From NCBI GenBank assembly GCA_944319745.1, contig CALUET010000014.1:62001-126000 (forward strand): a stretch of DNA of 64,000 nt, written 5' to 3'. The DNA comes from an uncultured Phocaeicola sp. (lineage in GTDB: Bacteria > Bacteroidota > Bacteroidia > Bacteroidales > Bacteroidaceae). The notes beneath the pieces are model-generated. The model was not told the DNA's origin. It saw nothing but the letters and a program-made list of their open reading frames with translations, and made no database searches. A program made the translations under genes and the position numbers. Positions 19,351 to 28,510 of this stretch are shown in pieces. The stretch's first letter is position 1. Every line of letters starts with the position of its first letter.

Positions 19351-21579
19351 TTATTTCCCATCCACGGGAATAATCTTCTTCATATCCGGTATGTGATAAA
19401 ACAACACTTTTGCAAAAGCGTTTTCTTCCACCAACACATCATACGAACCATCTTTATTTTTACGTGCATTGATGGCATAATTAAAATCGCACCAACCGCT
19501 CTGACCGTGTACGTTCTCACCCGGAAAGAGCGTGGCTACATAATCGCCGTCTGCCTTGTCGTAAACAACAACCCTCCCTTCTCTGGCAAGAACCACAAAG
19601 ATATAATCGCCTTCGGCCGCAAAAGCTTTCGCATTAAAATGGTCTTTTCCGCTTCCATCCTCCGGAGAGAACGGCAAATATAATACCATATCCGGTTTAA
19701 AAGAAGCCGAAGCAGACACTTTTTCTCCGAAACGTTTTATAAAATCCCGGCAGCAAACAATCGTACTTCCCATAGCCCACCATGTATCGCCCCGGTCACG
19801 AGCGTGCAAAGAAAAGCCTCCGAGAAACAGTTCGTCGCGGTCGGCATCATACCATATCCGTTTGGCATCCGTAAATCCTTCAGGCAGTTGGAAATGTTTC
19901 ATTCCACCGTAACGGGGCAAGCCCTCTGCTGTGATTCCGAGTAACGGCCACATACAGAATCCCCGTTCACGAAGTCCTCTCCAAATATTGCCTTTCCGAT
20001 CGACAAAGAAACTCATCGAATATTGGTTAATTTCAGGAACAGAGTCAATCTCGTTCGCCTGCTTTTTCCCGTCTCCGTTGCCATCGGTCCAGAGGCAGAC
20101 GGGTTCCTTCCGGTCGACATTCCCATTGCCTACCGTCAGGCAAGGTATTGCGATATACCCATAATTCGGCTTATCAAATCTGTATCCGGCCAGCATTCCG
20201 CCATACATATCCGAAACAAACAAATAATCGTGCCCGAATAAACTACGCTTAAAGCAGGATGTGATAAACGGACCGCCGGGCCGGCATCTTTCATCTTCGG
20301 GAAATCGAAACGGATCAACCGTAAAAGCCAACAGTTTATCAAGCCGGCCACCGTGTTTTTTCTCATCAATCTGATGAATCTTTTCCGGTGTATACACCCA
20401 ATCGGGCCTTTCCGTATCAAAATCGCCGACCGCTGTAAATATCAGGCCCTCCAGTTTCCACAGCAACTTTCCTTTTTTCTCGCGATAAGCTTCCAATGAA
20501 GTGCCCCGACCGCCCGCGACAAAAGTATTTGCCACGAAAATATTTCCACGACTATCTGCGCCCACGGCACGCGGACCACCGAAATGTAACGGAGCCGTTT
20601 CGCCCGAAAGATGTTTTTCCGTCCGCGAAAAAATTCCACCCCGCTCTCCAAAAGTTCCGGTAAGGACAGGGCTTGTATAAATTTCCTCGTAAATCAATAT
20701 ATTCAAATCCCGCCCACTGTTGGGAACCAACATGCGTCCTTTTTCCAAATCAATGGAGAAATTCGAAGCAACGACGTGCTCCGGCAAACTGACCGACTGC
20801 GGTTTTAACTGTCCGGTCGCTACGGAAAAACAAACAATTCTCCGTTCCTGCATCATCCAAAGCCCGTCTTTGGCATCGCGACAAATCGCCCCTACTCCGC
20901 CGGCTACAGGAAATCCTCCGGCATATTCAAGCGTGATGCGATCATAAACCTTCACGGAATCGGGCATATTCCGCGAATCGCCTGTCACAGTGACATACAG
21001 ATTTTTGTCATCGACTGCCAGTCCTTTCAACTCTCTCTTCCCGCAAGCGACCAACAACATATCGCCCTTGTAACCATATCCGCCCGGGAATGCCGCCCCT
21101 TTTCCATCAGAAACATGATAACGGCGTACGACTTTCCACTCCTTCGCCGGATCGCACGGCGGGAATTGCGGCAAGCCATTCACATTCAAATCGCGATTGG
21201 CACCGTCACAGCCGTTCTGAGCCAACAACTGATATACGTATTTGTCATCCATCACAACCGCACATCCGGAAAATCGGCCCCAGCCTCCTGTACCACTTCC
21301 CTCGGGCCTGCTCACCAAACGTCCGTCCTTAAAGACACCAACATTCGTTCCTCCTTCATCCCAGCCGCAAACAGTTGCAACCATTCCATCCGAACGGACA
21401 TACATATTCAGCATATCATGAGGCACATGCACCTCCTCGTATCCACCGTCATTCCCTATCCATGAGGTAGAATAACCCTCAAATGTTTTCTGCAGAACCG
21501 CATCGCCCGAAAAACTTTGTGAAAACAGAAATGCCGGAGAAATACATAAAATAAACAACGCCAAAAAGAAATTCTTCAT
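19351..21579 (-). CDS. Secreted beta-propeller-like protein, function unknown
   Basis: 742 residues from the chosen ATG, which is followed by a clear signal peptide (MKNFFLALFILCISPAFLFS). The frame stays open far upstream, but that part runs through tRNA-Arg and must be discarded. Repeated short units such as KGLAVDDKNLYVTVTG, RAVGADSRGNIFVANTF and MSFFVDRKGNIWRGL resemble NHL/SMP-30-type propeller blades. Near residues 499-512 there is a calcium-loop-like DGNGDGKKQANEID. I do not recognise a characterised relative. It carries the strongest Shine-Dalgarno in the window. It is followed by cutC. Confidence 0.85.
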   Translation of the reverse strand: MKNFFLALFILCISPAFLFSQSFSGDAVLQKTFEGYSTSWIGNDGGYEEVHVPHDMLNMYVRSDGMVATVCGWDEGGTNVGVFKDGRLVSRPEGSGTGGWGRFSGCAVVMDDKYVYQLLAQNGCDGANRDLNVNGLPQFPPCDPAKEWKVVRRYHVSDGKGAAFPGGYGYKGDMLLVACGKRELKGLAVDDKNLYVTVTGDSRNMPDSVKVYDRITLEYAGGFPVAGGVGAICRDAKDGLWMMQERRIVCFSVATGQLKPQSVSLPEHVVASNFSIDLEKGRMLVPNSGRDLNILIYEEIYTSPVLTGTFGERGGIFSRTEKHLSGETAPLHFGGPRAVGADSRGNIFVANTFVAGGRGTSLEAYREKKGKLLWKLEGLIFTAVGDFDTERPDWVYTPEKIHQIDEKKHGGRLDKLLAFTVDPFRFPEDERCRPGGPFITSCFKRSLFGHDYLFVSDMYGGMLAGYRFDKPNYGYIAIPCLTVGNGNVDRKEPVCLWTDGNGDGKKQANEIDSVPEINQYSMSFFVDRKGNIWRGLRERGFCMWPLLGITAEGLPRYGGMKHFQLPEGFTDAKRIWYDADRDELFLGGFSLHARDRGDTWWAMGSTIVCCRDFIKRFGEKVSASASFKPDMVLYLPFSPEDGSGKDHFNAKAFAAEGDYIFVVLAREGRVVVYDKADGDYVATLFPGENVHGQSGWCDFNYAINARKNKDGSYDVLVEENAFAKVLFYHIPDMKKIIPVDGK

Positions 21580-21580
21580 A

Positions 21581-21590
21581 CTCCCTCCTT
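21581..21590 (-). promoter_or_regulatory. Strong Shine-Dalgarno before the propeller gene
   Basis: On the minus strand AAGGAGGGAG stands directly before T-ATG at 21579. Extended anti-16S complementarity is unusual here, where nearly all other genes have only A/T-rich leaders. It fixes the start codon. Confidence 0.6.
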
Positions 21591-21794
21591 CATTTATAAG
21601 CAAACGCTCTTGCAAGATAATGAAAAATCTCATCCATACAAACAAAATAAGATAAAAAGGCTTTGAAAATATGAGATTTACGCAGACCAAAGAGCATCGG
21701 ATTTCAAAGAAAAGATGCATTTCTGCTCCATAAAACGCCGAGATTTTTTCCCATAAAAAATCGGCATTATCAACATAACACCGATATACTTTCG

Positions 21795-21866
21795 TACACC
21801 CGTGGGGAGTCGAACCCCAATCGATGGAACCGGAATCCATTATTCTATCCATTGAACTACGGGTGC
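21795..21866 (-). tRNA. tRNA-Arg (anticodon CCG)
   Basis: 72 bases fold into a complete cloverleaf: acceptor GCACCCG/CGGGTGT, anticodon stem ATGGA/TCCAT with loop TTCCGGT (anticodon CCG), and T arm TGGGG/CCCCA around TTCGACT. Base pair 1-72 is G-U, the discriminator is A, and CCA is not encoded. A TATTTTTG -7 box lies 20 bases upstream (21886-21893, minus strand). The flanking 215 and 231 bases hold no other gene that I can see. Confidence 0.96.
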
Positions 21867-22054
21867 CTTTTGCTTTAAGGCGTGACAAAAATACAATATA
21901 TCTGTTTTCTTTCCTAACGATTCGCCAAAAATTTACTCGAAAAAGTATCGGATTTATCATAGTCTTTACTATCAAAAATTCCGTGCTTTTAAAATAAACA
22001 TAATCATAATGATAATATTTTCGCAAAATAAGTTGCACATTTACCAAATATATC

Positions 22055-22062
22055 TAACTTTG
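22055..22062 (+). promoter_or_regulatory. Predicted promoter for asnA
   Basis: TAACTTTG matches TAnnTTTG, with a TTG (22033-22035) 19 bases upstream as a possible -33 element. The ATG follows 35 bases downstream. Confidence 0.6.
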
Positions 22063-22097
22063 CCAACGATTAAGAAATTAAAAAACGAACATATTAT

Positions 22098-23138
22098 ATG
22101 AGCTATTTAATAAAGCCCAAAGGTTATAAACCTTTGCTCGACATGAAACAAACCGAGTTGGGAATCAAGCAAATCAAAGAGTTTTTCCAACAAAATTTAT
22201 CCTCGGAATTACGTTTACGCCGCGTAACGGCTCCCCTCTTCGTCCTGAAAGGTATGGGTATCAATGACGATTTGAGCGGAACAGAACGCCCGGTTTCTTT
22301 CCCCATAAAAGACTTAAACGAACAAGAAGCCGAAGTGGTACATTCGCTGGCAAAATGGAAAAGAGTAACCCTTGCCGATTATCATATAGAACCGGGATAC
22401 GGCATTTATACCGATATGAACGCAATACGTGCCGACGAGGAGCTGGGAAATCTGCATTCTCTCTACGTGGATCAATGGGACTGGGAGCGCGTTATTACCC
22501 CGGAACAACGAACCGTAGATTTCTTAAAGGGCATCGTTACACGAATCTATGCCGCAATGCGCCGCACCGAATACATGATTTGTGAGATGTATCCGCAGAT
22601 CACTTCATTCCTGGCACACGATGTTCATTTCATACACGCAGAAAAATTATTGCAAATGTATCCCGACAAAAGTGCCAAAGAACGGGAAAATCTGATAACA
22701 AAACAATACGGAAGTGTGTTTATAATCGGCATCGGAGGAAAACTAAGCAACGGAAAACCTCATGATTTGCGGGCACCGGACTATGACGATTATACCACCA
22801 TAGATCCCAAGACTGGACTTCCCGGACTGAACGGAGACCTATTGGTATGGAATGATGTGCTGGGATGTGCCATAGAACTTTCGTCTATGGGAATACGCGT
22901 AAATAAAGAAGCCATGCTGAAGCAGCTGGAACTTGCAGGAAAGAACGAACGGACCAAGTTATATTTCCACCGCCGCTTGCTGGAAGGATCGCTTCCGCTC
23001 AGCATCGGAGGAGGAATCGGCCAATCACGCCTCTGCATGCTTTACTTGAAAAAAGCCCACATCGGGGAAATACAAGCCAGCATTTGGCCTGAAGAAATGC
23101 GCAAAGAATGTGCAGAAATCGGCATGCAGCTTATCTAA
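22098..23138 (+). CDS. asnA: Aspartate--ammonia ligase (asparagine synthetase A)
   Basis: 346 residues. It makes asparagine from aspartate, ammonia and ATP in the cytosol, using a fold related to class II aspartyl-tRNA synthetase. The start MSYLIKPKGYKPLLDMKQTE, the central SLYVDQWDWERVI, and the C-terminal LPLSIGGGIGQSRLCMLYLK are diagnostic for AsnA. Length is slightly above the E. coli enzyme. ung begins 37 bases after its stop and may be translated from the same transcript. Confidence 0.97.
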   Translation: MSYLIKPKGYKPLLDMKQTELGIKQIKEFFQQNLSSELRLRRVTAPLFVLKGMGINDDLSGTERPVSFPIKDLNEQEAEVVHSLAKWKRVTLADYHIEPGYGIYTDMNAIRADEELGNLHSLYVDQWDWERVITPEQRTVDFLKGIVTRIYAAMRRTEYMICEMYPQITSFLAHDVHFIHAEKLLQMYPDKSAKERENLITKQYGSVFIIGIGGKLSNGKPHDLRAPDYDDYTTIDPKTGLPGLNGDLLVWNDVLGCAIELSSMGIRVNKEAMLKQLELAGKNERTKLYFHRRLLEGSLPLSIGGGIGQSRLCMLYLKKAHIGEIQASIWPEEMRKECAEIGMQLI

Positions 23139-23175
23139 AAAAGGTATATCTTTACACCAACAAAACAAGTTTCTT

Positions 23176-23838
23176 ATGGATGTAAAGATAGAAGAAAGCT
23201 GGAAGCGGGTATTGGCTCCCGAATTTGAAAAAGACTATTTCATAAAACTGACAGATTTTGTCCGAGAGGAATACCGCACAAATACGGTATATCCTCCCGG
23301 ACGTCTTATATTCAATGCATTTAATCTTTGTCCGTACGACAAAGTGAAAGTGGTAATCATCGGGCAGGATCCTTATCACGGACCGGGACAGGCACACGGA
23401 CTTTGTTTCTCGGTGAACGATGGAATTCCCTTTCCCCCATCCCTACAAAACATATTCAAGGAAATACACAACGACACGGGTTCTCCCATCCCCCACAGCG
23501 GAAACCTTACCCGATGGGCACAACAAGGGGTACTCCTGCTGAATGCAACACTGACGGTACGGGCACATCAGGCCGGTTCGCACCAACGAAAAGGTTGGGA
23601 GGAGTTCACGGATGCTGCCATCCGTGCGCTGGCTGATCATAAAGAACATCTGGTTTTTATCCTATGGGGAGCTTATGCACAGAAAAAGGGTGCATTCATT
23701 GACAGAGAAAAACACCTGGTTCTCACCTCGGTTCATCCGTCTCCCTTATCGGCATTCAACGGATTTTTCGGGAACAAACACTTCAGTCGCACAAACGAAT
23801 ACCTGATTCGTCACGGAGAGACTCCCATCGAATGGTAA
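23176..23838 (+). CDS. ung: Uracil-DNA glycosylase
   Basis: 220 residues from ATG 23176 (MDVKIEESWKRVL). The frame is open 22 codons upstream, but that overlaps asnA and is not family-like. It removes uracil from DNA to start base excision repair. The catalytic-water motif GQDPYHGPGQAHGLCFSV, the uracil-binding Asn in LLLNATLTV, and the DNA-intercalation loop HPSPLSAFNGFFG are all intact. It ends only 6 bases before the convergent LptD-like gene. Confidence 0.98.
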   Translation: MDVKIEESWKRVLAPEFEKDYFIKLTDFVREEYRTNTVYPPGRLIFNAFNLCPYDKVKVVIIGQDPYHGPGQAHGLCFSVNDGIPFPPSLQNIFKEIHNDTGSPIPHSGNLTRWAQQGVLLLNATLTVRAHQAGSHQRKGWEEFTDAAIRALADHKEHLVFILWGAYAQKKGAFIDREKHLVLTSVHPSPLSAFNGFFGNKHFSRTNEYLIRHGETPIEW

Positions 23839-23844
23839 TTACGC

Positions 23845-26577
23845 TTAATACCATGTCACCGTGCTTCCCGAATTACTTCGTTTATCCCACTTTAGAGCAT
23901 CGGTCAACATGCTGGAGTTTGCACGAATCGAAAAGTTATATGAAGTGAACGGGCCAAAAACCAATCCGCAAGTCATCGTGAAGCAATGCAGGTCGCGCGT
24001 AATATTTACGGTGGTCATAGACATTTCTCTATCTGTAAAGTCGTAGCCGGTTGAGTAAGTCAGATTCCATCGGCTACCGACTTTAACGTTACCGGAAACG
24101 TTCAACGAATGCGTCAGAGAATACGGATAACGCATTGTTTTGATATTAATGTCTTTGGAACGGTCCTCACGTATGCTATAACTATAACTCAGACTCAACG
24201 TCCAAGGCATGTTAAAGGCCAAATAACCATCGGGACTTATTGCAGCCTGCTCCGTTTTACGTATGTTTGCCGTATTGTTTGTCTGCTGCAAGGTCTCGTT
24301 GTCTTCCTCATCATCTGTTTCAGTATTTTCCGTATTTTTCTTATCATTCTTTCGGTCATCGTTCTTTCCGAAAAGCTTCTTAAACGTATCATTATTCAAT
24401 GAATAAGAAAAAGAGCCGCTATATCCTTCAAAACGTCCGAAGCGCCCATACGACCATTCCGTCCGGTCTCCCTCCCGCACATTTCCATTCTCATCAAATT
24501 CATAAGCATAAGTTGCAAAACGTGCGTTCATATTAAACGTATAGTTCTTCGTAAATTTGAATCGAGCATTAATGGTCAAATCACTCCAACGCTTCTGCGC
24601 CATATCATAAGACAGCGTTCCGCTCAACTGGTCTATCAGACTGATTTTCTTATAGCCGGTGGTATCTCTGTCCGATTTCATTTTCATCTCCACATTATTG
24701 TCGAGAGAAAACGATATGTTTTGCGATACACCTTTCGAAGGGGTTCCATACGCCATTCCTTCATACAGCGAATATTCTTCCATGTGCACTTCTCCGTCCT
24801 CGTCCGTATAAGTATATGTATCGTAATATCCGTATCGCGATTTTCCAAAGTCCGGCCTGTAAGAATACGATATAGAAGGCGTTATTACATGACGAATCTG
24901 CAGTTCCTTGCTCTTCATGAACAGCGGCTTATACATACCGTACAGCTTTGTATTCAAAGAAAGAGACAATTGATAATCGTAAACACGATGGAAACCCGAA
25001 ACAGTATCTCTGACTACGGTACGGGTATTTTCATCGTAACTTCTGCGAATCTGCTGCAGATACCAACGCTCCGTATAATTAAACGAAGGAACAACATTGA
25101 TATAATTGAACAAATTAAACGTTGCCTGAATAGGAATGGAGTGACGCATACCGTTACGCCACTGCTTCATGGGGGTTTTAAACAGCATATAATCTTTAGT
25201 ACTAACACTGTTTGTCATAGCCCCAGTATACTGGAATGAGATTTTTTCATACCAGCGTTCGTCACCCGCCATCTTTTTTCTTTTGAACGGATAAATACGG
25301 TTCAAAGAAATATTTACGTCGGGCAATGTCATATTCAATGAAGAATCTTGTGTATTCTGGGTAATATTGAATGTGGTAGATATGTTAAGTCCGATATTGG
25401 GGAAGCTCCTTGAGTAACTGACACTGGATGCTTTTGTGTTTTGCGAATAACCGGACCGAATCGGATTATACAGTGTTCCCAGATTTGAACGGTCATAACT
25501 ACTCGTGGCAAAGTTCACGCTTGCAGAAAACGAGCTGTTCGGATTGGCTTTCGGATCCTGACGATGGCTCCACTGTATGCGGAAATCTTTCGAAACGGAA
25601 TAGTCGGGCATATTTTTCTCACCCGTTTTTGTCACCAGATAGCTGGCATTGAAGTAACCGCTAAACTTATAACGTTTGTTGTAATTGGTGGCAGCCGAAA
25701 GTCCCCAAGAGCCTTTGGTATAGATTTCTCCCAACAGTTTTAAATCGACTTTATCGTTAATGGCAAAATAATATCCGCCATCCCTCAGATAAAACCCCCG
25801 GTTCATTTCATCCCCATAGGTGGGCATGATAAACCCCGATGAATAGCTGCTGCTGAACGGGAAAAAGCCAAACGGTATGGCCAACGGCAAAGGAACATCT
25901 TCTATCACCAGTTGTGCAGGACCAAAAACAACATCTTTTTTGGGTCGGACTTTCGCCATGGACAGTTTCAAATAAAAGTGCGGATGCTCTGTATTGTCGC
26001 AGGTGGTGTATTTCCCATGCCGCATGAATATCTCATCGTTGGCGCCTTTTTTTGCTTCCTCACTCGTAACATATCCATCACCCTGTTGTGTTACAATTTC
26101 ATTGATAAAACCTTTTTTCGATTTAAAATTGTAACGCATTGTTTTCGATTCATAGGGTGTTCCGCCATCTTTAAACACGGGTATTCCCTGCTCCACCCCC
26201 GTCGTATCGGGTACGCCCTGAGCAAAGACCGTGCTGCTATCCATATTCATGGAAATCCGCTCGGCAGTAAGTTCTATATTTTGGTAATTCACTTTCCCTT
26301 CGCCATACAAATGAGCAAAACCATCTTTCGTAAAAACGATAGAATCGGCGGCTTCATAAACGACAGGAGCATCCAATGGTTGTTTTTTCGGAACGGTATC
26401 AACCATCAAAGAGTCTGTATGAAGAGAATCGACTACCAACGAATCTGTACGAAGCTCCATATCATTCCCCTGCGCTCTTTTCCCCCTTGCCCGTTGCGCC
26501 TCGGCATAAAAAGTAGAAAAAAAGCAAAAAAGGAATAATGGTATGATTAAATATATCGTCTTTTCAAATGAAGTCAT
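23845..26577 (-). CDS. lptD: LptD-like LPS assembly outer-membrane protein
   Basis: 910 residues from ATG 26577; a TTG six codons upstream lies too close to the predicted transcription start. A signal peptide (IYLIIPLFLFCFFSTFYAEA) precedes a periplasmic OstA/LptA-like domain at about 75-190 (DGFAHLYGEGKVNYQNIELT, AERISMNM). The remaining roughly 650 residues alternate aromatic beta-strands, as in an outer-membrane barrel. Together these match the divergent Bacteroidota LptD, which inserts lipopolysaccharide into the outer leaflet. An acidic, Asn/Asp-rich loop (FGKNDDRKNDKKNTENTETD) interrupts the barrel near residue 730. Assignment to LptD rests on the domain order. Confidence 0.85.
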   Translation of the reverse strand: MTSFEKTIYLIIPLFLFCFFSTFYAEAQRARGKRAQGNDMELRTDSLVVDSLHTDSLMVDTVPKKQPLDAPVVYEAADSIVFTKDGFAHLYGEGKVNYQNIELTAERISMNMDSSTVFAQGVPDTTGVEQGIPVFKDGGTPYESKTMRYNFKSKKGFINEIVTQQGDGYVTSEEAKKGANDEIFMRHGKYTTCDNTEHPHFYLKLSMAKVRPKKDVVFGPAQLVIEDVPLPLAIPFGFFPFSSSYSSGFIMPTYGDEMNRGFYLRDGGYYFAINDKVDLKLLGEIYTKGSWGLSAATNYNKRYKFSGYFNASYLVTKTGEKNMPDYSVSKDFRIQWSHRQDPKANPNSSFSASVNFATSSYDRSNLGTLYNPIRSGYSQNTKASSVSYSRSFPNIGLNISTTFNITQNTQDSSLNMTLPDVNISLNRIYPFKRKKMAGDERWYEKISFQYTGAMTNSVSTKDYMLFKTPMKQWRNGMRHSIPIQATFNLFNYINVVPSFNYTERWYLQQIRRSYDENTRTVVRDTVSGFHRVYDYQLSLSLNTKLYGMYKPLFMKSKELQIRHVITPSISYSYRPDFGKSRYGYYDTYTYTDEDGEVHMEEYSLYEGMAYGTPSKGVSQNISFSLDNNVEMKMKSDRDTTGYKKISLIDQLSGTLSYDMAQKRWSDLTINARFKFTKNYTFNMNARFATYAYEFDENGNVREGDRTEWSYGRFGRFEGYSGSFSYSLNNDTFKKLFGKNDDRKNDKKNTENTETDDEEDNETLQQTNNTANIRKTEQAAISPDGYLAFNMPWTLSLSYSYSIREDRSKDINIKTMRYPYSLTHSLNVSGNVKVGSRWNLTYSTGYDFTDREMSMTTVNITRDLHCFTMTCGLVFGPFTSYNFSIRANSSMLTDALKWDKRSNSGSTVTWY

Positions 26578-26602
26578 TACTCGTTTTTTACGCAATGCGT
26601 TG

Positions 26603-26610
26603 CAAAAGTA
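26603..26610 (-). promoter_or_regulatory. Predicted -7 box for lptD
   Basis: TACTTTTG on the minus strand matches TAnnTTTG, 26 bases upstream of the ATG at 26577. Confidence 0.55.
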
Positions 26611-26664
26611 AACATAATCCGCTAAATTATAGGTAACGATTTTGTTTTTAATGTATTTTTAAGA

Positions 26665-27201
26665 CTACAAAAACAGCTCACACCAACGGTCAAAACGCAT
26701 TCCGCCCTCTTCTCCATAACGCGTAACACTTTTTCTTGCTTTTTCGACGCTTTTTTCCACATCCAATTTTGTCTTTGAAAAAAACTTATCGGCAAAACAA
26801 ATTATTTGCTCCTCCAAACTTACCGGAAGCATTTCACGGTGTGGCAATGGCAAATGCTGGTTTATAATCTCTTTCAACGATATTCCGGCTCCGGTATGCC
26901 TTTCGCATACGAGAGAATGACGCGGAAAACCTTCTTCTTTCACCAGTTCTGCGCCCAAATAGCCGTGACAAATATACGGATACGTGCCCAAACAACCGAT
27001 AGTAGGTGCATCGGTTTTAAATATTCCAATATCGTGCAGCATGGCGGCTTCTGCTATAAACTGTTCGTCAAGATGCAACTCGGGATGGTTACGAGCCATG
27101 GACAAAGCTTTTTCGGTCACCGAACGACTGTGGACAAGAAGAATGCGTTTCAAATCGTTTTCTTCGGGATAATATTTATCTATCAAAACCAACGGATCCA
27201 T
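26665..27201 (-). CDS. HD-domain phosphohydrolase
   Basis: 178 residues. The metal-binding HD pattern is visible: His near residue 24 (LLVHSRSVTEKAL), the paired HD in EAAMLHDIGIFKT near 55, and a later His in SLVCERHTGAGIS. These form the single-domain HD hydrolase fold used on nucleotides and other phosphate esters. Substrate is unknown. It has its own promoter and is divergent from the DUF1343 gene, with only 48 bases between the two ATGs. The 69-base gap to lptD downstream has no clear terminator. Confidence 0.85.
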   Translation of the reverse strand: MDPLVLIDKYYPEENDLKRILLVHSRSVTEKALSMARNHPELHLDEQFIAEAAMLHDIGIFKTDAPTIGCLGTYPYICHGYLGAELVKEEGFPRHSLVCERHTGAGISLKEIINQHLPLPHREMLPVSLEEQIICFADKFFSKTKLDVEKSVEKARKSVTRYGEEGGMRFDRWCELFL

Positions 27202-27217
27202 AAATGCTTTTTTTCGC

Positions 27218-27240
27218 TATATTTGTATATCACAAAACTA
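27218..27240. promoter_or_regulatory. Back-to-back -7 boxes for divergent genes
   Basis: TATATTTG at 27218-27225 on the plus strand would serve the DUF1343 gene. TAGTTTTG on the minus strand (27233-27240) would serve the HD gene. The two boxes are 7 bases apart, so each promoter would read through the other's start region and they could interfere. Confidence 0.5.
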
Positions 27241-27249
27241 CAAAAAAAT

Positions 27250-28440
27250 ATGAGGTTTTCATACAGAGCACTTTTTTTATTCGTCTTCTTATGCCTGATT
27301 TCGGATTTTGTCCCGGCACAACCGGCTGGAAAAATACTTACAGGAGCGGAACAATTTGACCGTTTTCTCCCATTGATAAAAGGGAAAAGAGTCGGATTGG
27401 TCATCAATCAAACTTCACAATCGGGCGGAACCCTTCTCCTTGATTCACTATTTTTACTGAAAACGAACCTGACGCGTATCTTTACCCCCGAGCATGGATT
27501 ACGGGGTACTGCCGATGCCGGAGCAACCGTATCGGACGGCATCGACCCGAAAACGGGCATTAGCATCATATCGCTATACGGGAAAAACAAAAAACCACAA
27601 CCGGAACAACTGGCAAATGTCGACATTGTCGTATTCGACATACAGGACGTCGGCGCACGTTTTTACACTTACATAAGTACACTTTACTATGTAATGCAGG
27701 CATGTGCCGAGCAGGGAAAAAATATTATCGTACTTGACCGTCCCAATCCATGCGATTATATAGACGGCCCGATCCTGAAGCCGGCATACAAAAGTTTCGT
27801 TGGTATGTTGCCTATCCCGATATTGCATGGCTGTACCATCGGGGAACTGGCACAGATGATAAACGGCGAAGGATGGCTTGGCGAGGGACTAAAATGCCAC
27901 TTGGACGTAATAACCGTAACAGGATGGCGGCACGGACAGCCTTATTCGCTCCCTGTAAAACCATCGCCCAACCTGCCCAATGACCAAGCCATCGCATTGT
28001 ACGCTTCACTTTGTCCTTTCGAAGGAACTGACATAAGCGTAGGACGAGGAACAAAATTTCCTTTCCAGGTCATCGGAAGTCCGAAAATAAAATCAGAAGG
28101 ATTCCATTTCACTCCCCAACCCCTGAAGGGCTCCGACATGAATCCCTTACACAAAAACCAGCTTTGCTACGGAAAAGATTTGCGGAAAGCACAAAATCCC
28201 GAAGGATTTTCGCTGAAATACCTCATCGAATTTTATCGGAATTACCAAAAAAGCACCCTAAATCCTGAAAAAGAATTCTTCACCCGTCCCCAGTGGTTCG
28301 ATATGCTCATGGGGACAGATCAGGTTAGAAAACAAATCATTCAGGGAAAAACGGAAACAGAAATAAAAGCCGGATGGCAAAAGGAGCTGGAAAACTACAA
28401 AAAGATAAGGCGGAAATATTTACTTTATCTGGATATTTAA
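27250..28440 (+). CDS. DUF1343 (NamZ-type exo-muramidase family) protein
   Basis: 396 residues from ATG 27250, which opens a signal peptide (MRFSYRALFLFVFLCLISDF). Upstream in-frame sequence belongs to the antisense of the HD gene. The DUF1343 core is clear: KGKRVGLVINQTS, TRIFTPEHGLRGTADAGATV, DIVVFDIQDVGARFYTYIST, IIVLDRPNPCDYIDGPIL and PSPNLPNDQAIALYASLCPF. The family includes exo-beta-N-acetylmuramidase NamZ of Bacillus (GH171), which removes terminal MurNAc from peptidoglycan fragments. The same activity is inferred here in the periplasm. The gene ends in a strong terminator. Confidence 0.92.
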   Translation: MRFSYRALFLFVFLCLISDFVPAQPAGKILTGAEQFDRFLPLIKGKRVGLVINQTSQSGGTLLLDSLFLLKTNLTRIFTPEHGLRGTADAGATVSDGIDPKTGISIISLYGKNKKPQPEQLANVDIVVFDIQDVGARFYTYISTLYYVMQACAEQGKNIIVLDRPNPCDYIDGPILKPAYKSFVGMLPIPILHGCTIGELAQMINGEGWLGEGLKCHLDVITVTGWRHGQPYSLPVKPSPNLPNDQAIALYASLCPFEGTDISVGRGTKFPFQVIGSPKIKSEGFHFTPQPLKGSDMNPLHKNQLCYGKDLRKAQNPEGFSLKYLIEFYRNYQKSTLNPEKEFFTRPQWFDMLMGTDQVRKQIIQGKTETEIKAGWQKELENYKKIRRKYLLYLDI

Positions 28441-28445
28441 ACAAA

Positions 28446-28483
28446 AAACAGCCCCTCGTCTTATTAAAAACGAGGGGCTGTTT
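28446..28483. terminator. Bidirectional terminator
   Basis: A perfect 14-base stem (AAACAGCCCCTCGT and complement) with a 10-base loop, lying between two convergent genes. It is A-rich on one side and T-rich on the other, so it should stop both the DUF1343 transcript and the tat/DUF1080 operon. Confidence 0.8.
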
Positions 28484-28510
28484 CAACTTAAAGCAACTAT
28501 TGATTTCTTA

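Noticed and set aside
21580-22047. 156-codon upstream extension of the propeller gene
   Set aside because: It reads through tRNA-Arg (antisense frame containing RSSMDRIMDSGSIDWGSTPH, a translated tRNA) and ignores the strong SD at 21581-21590.
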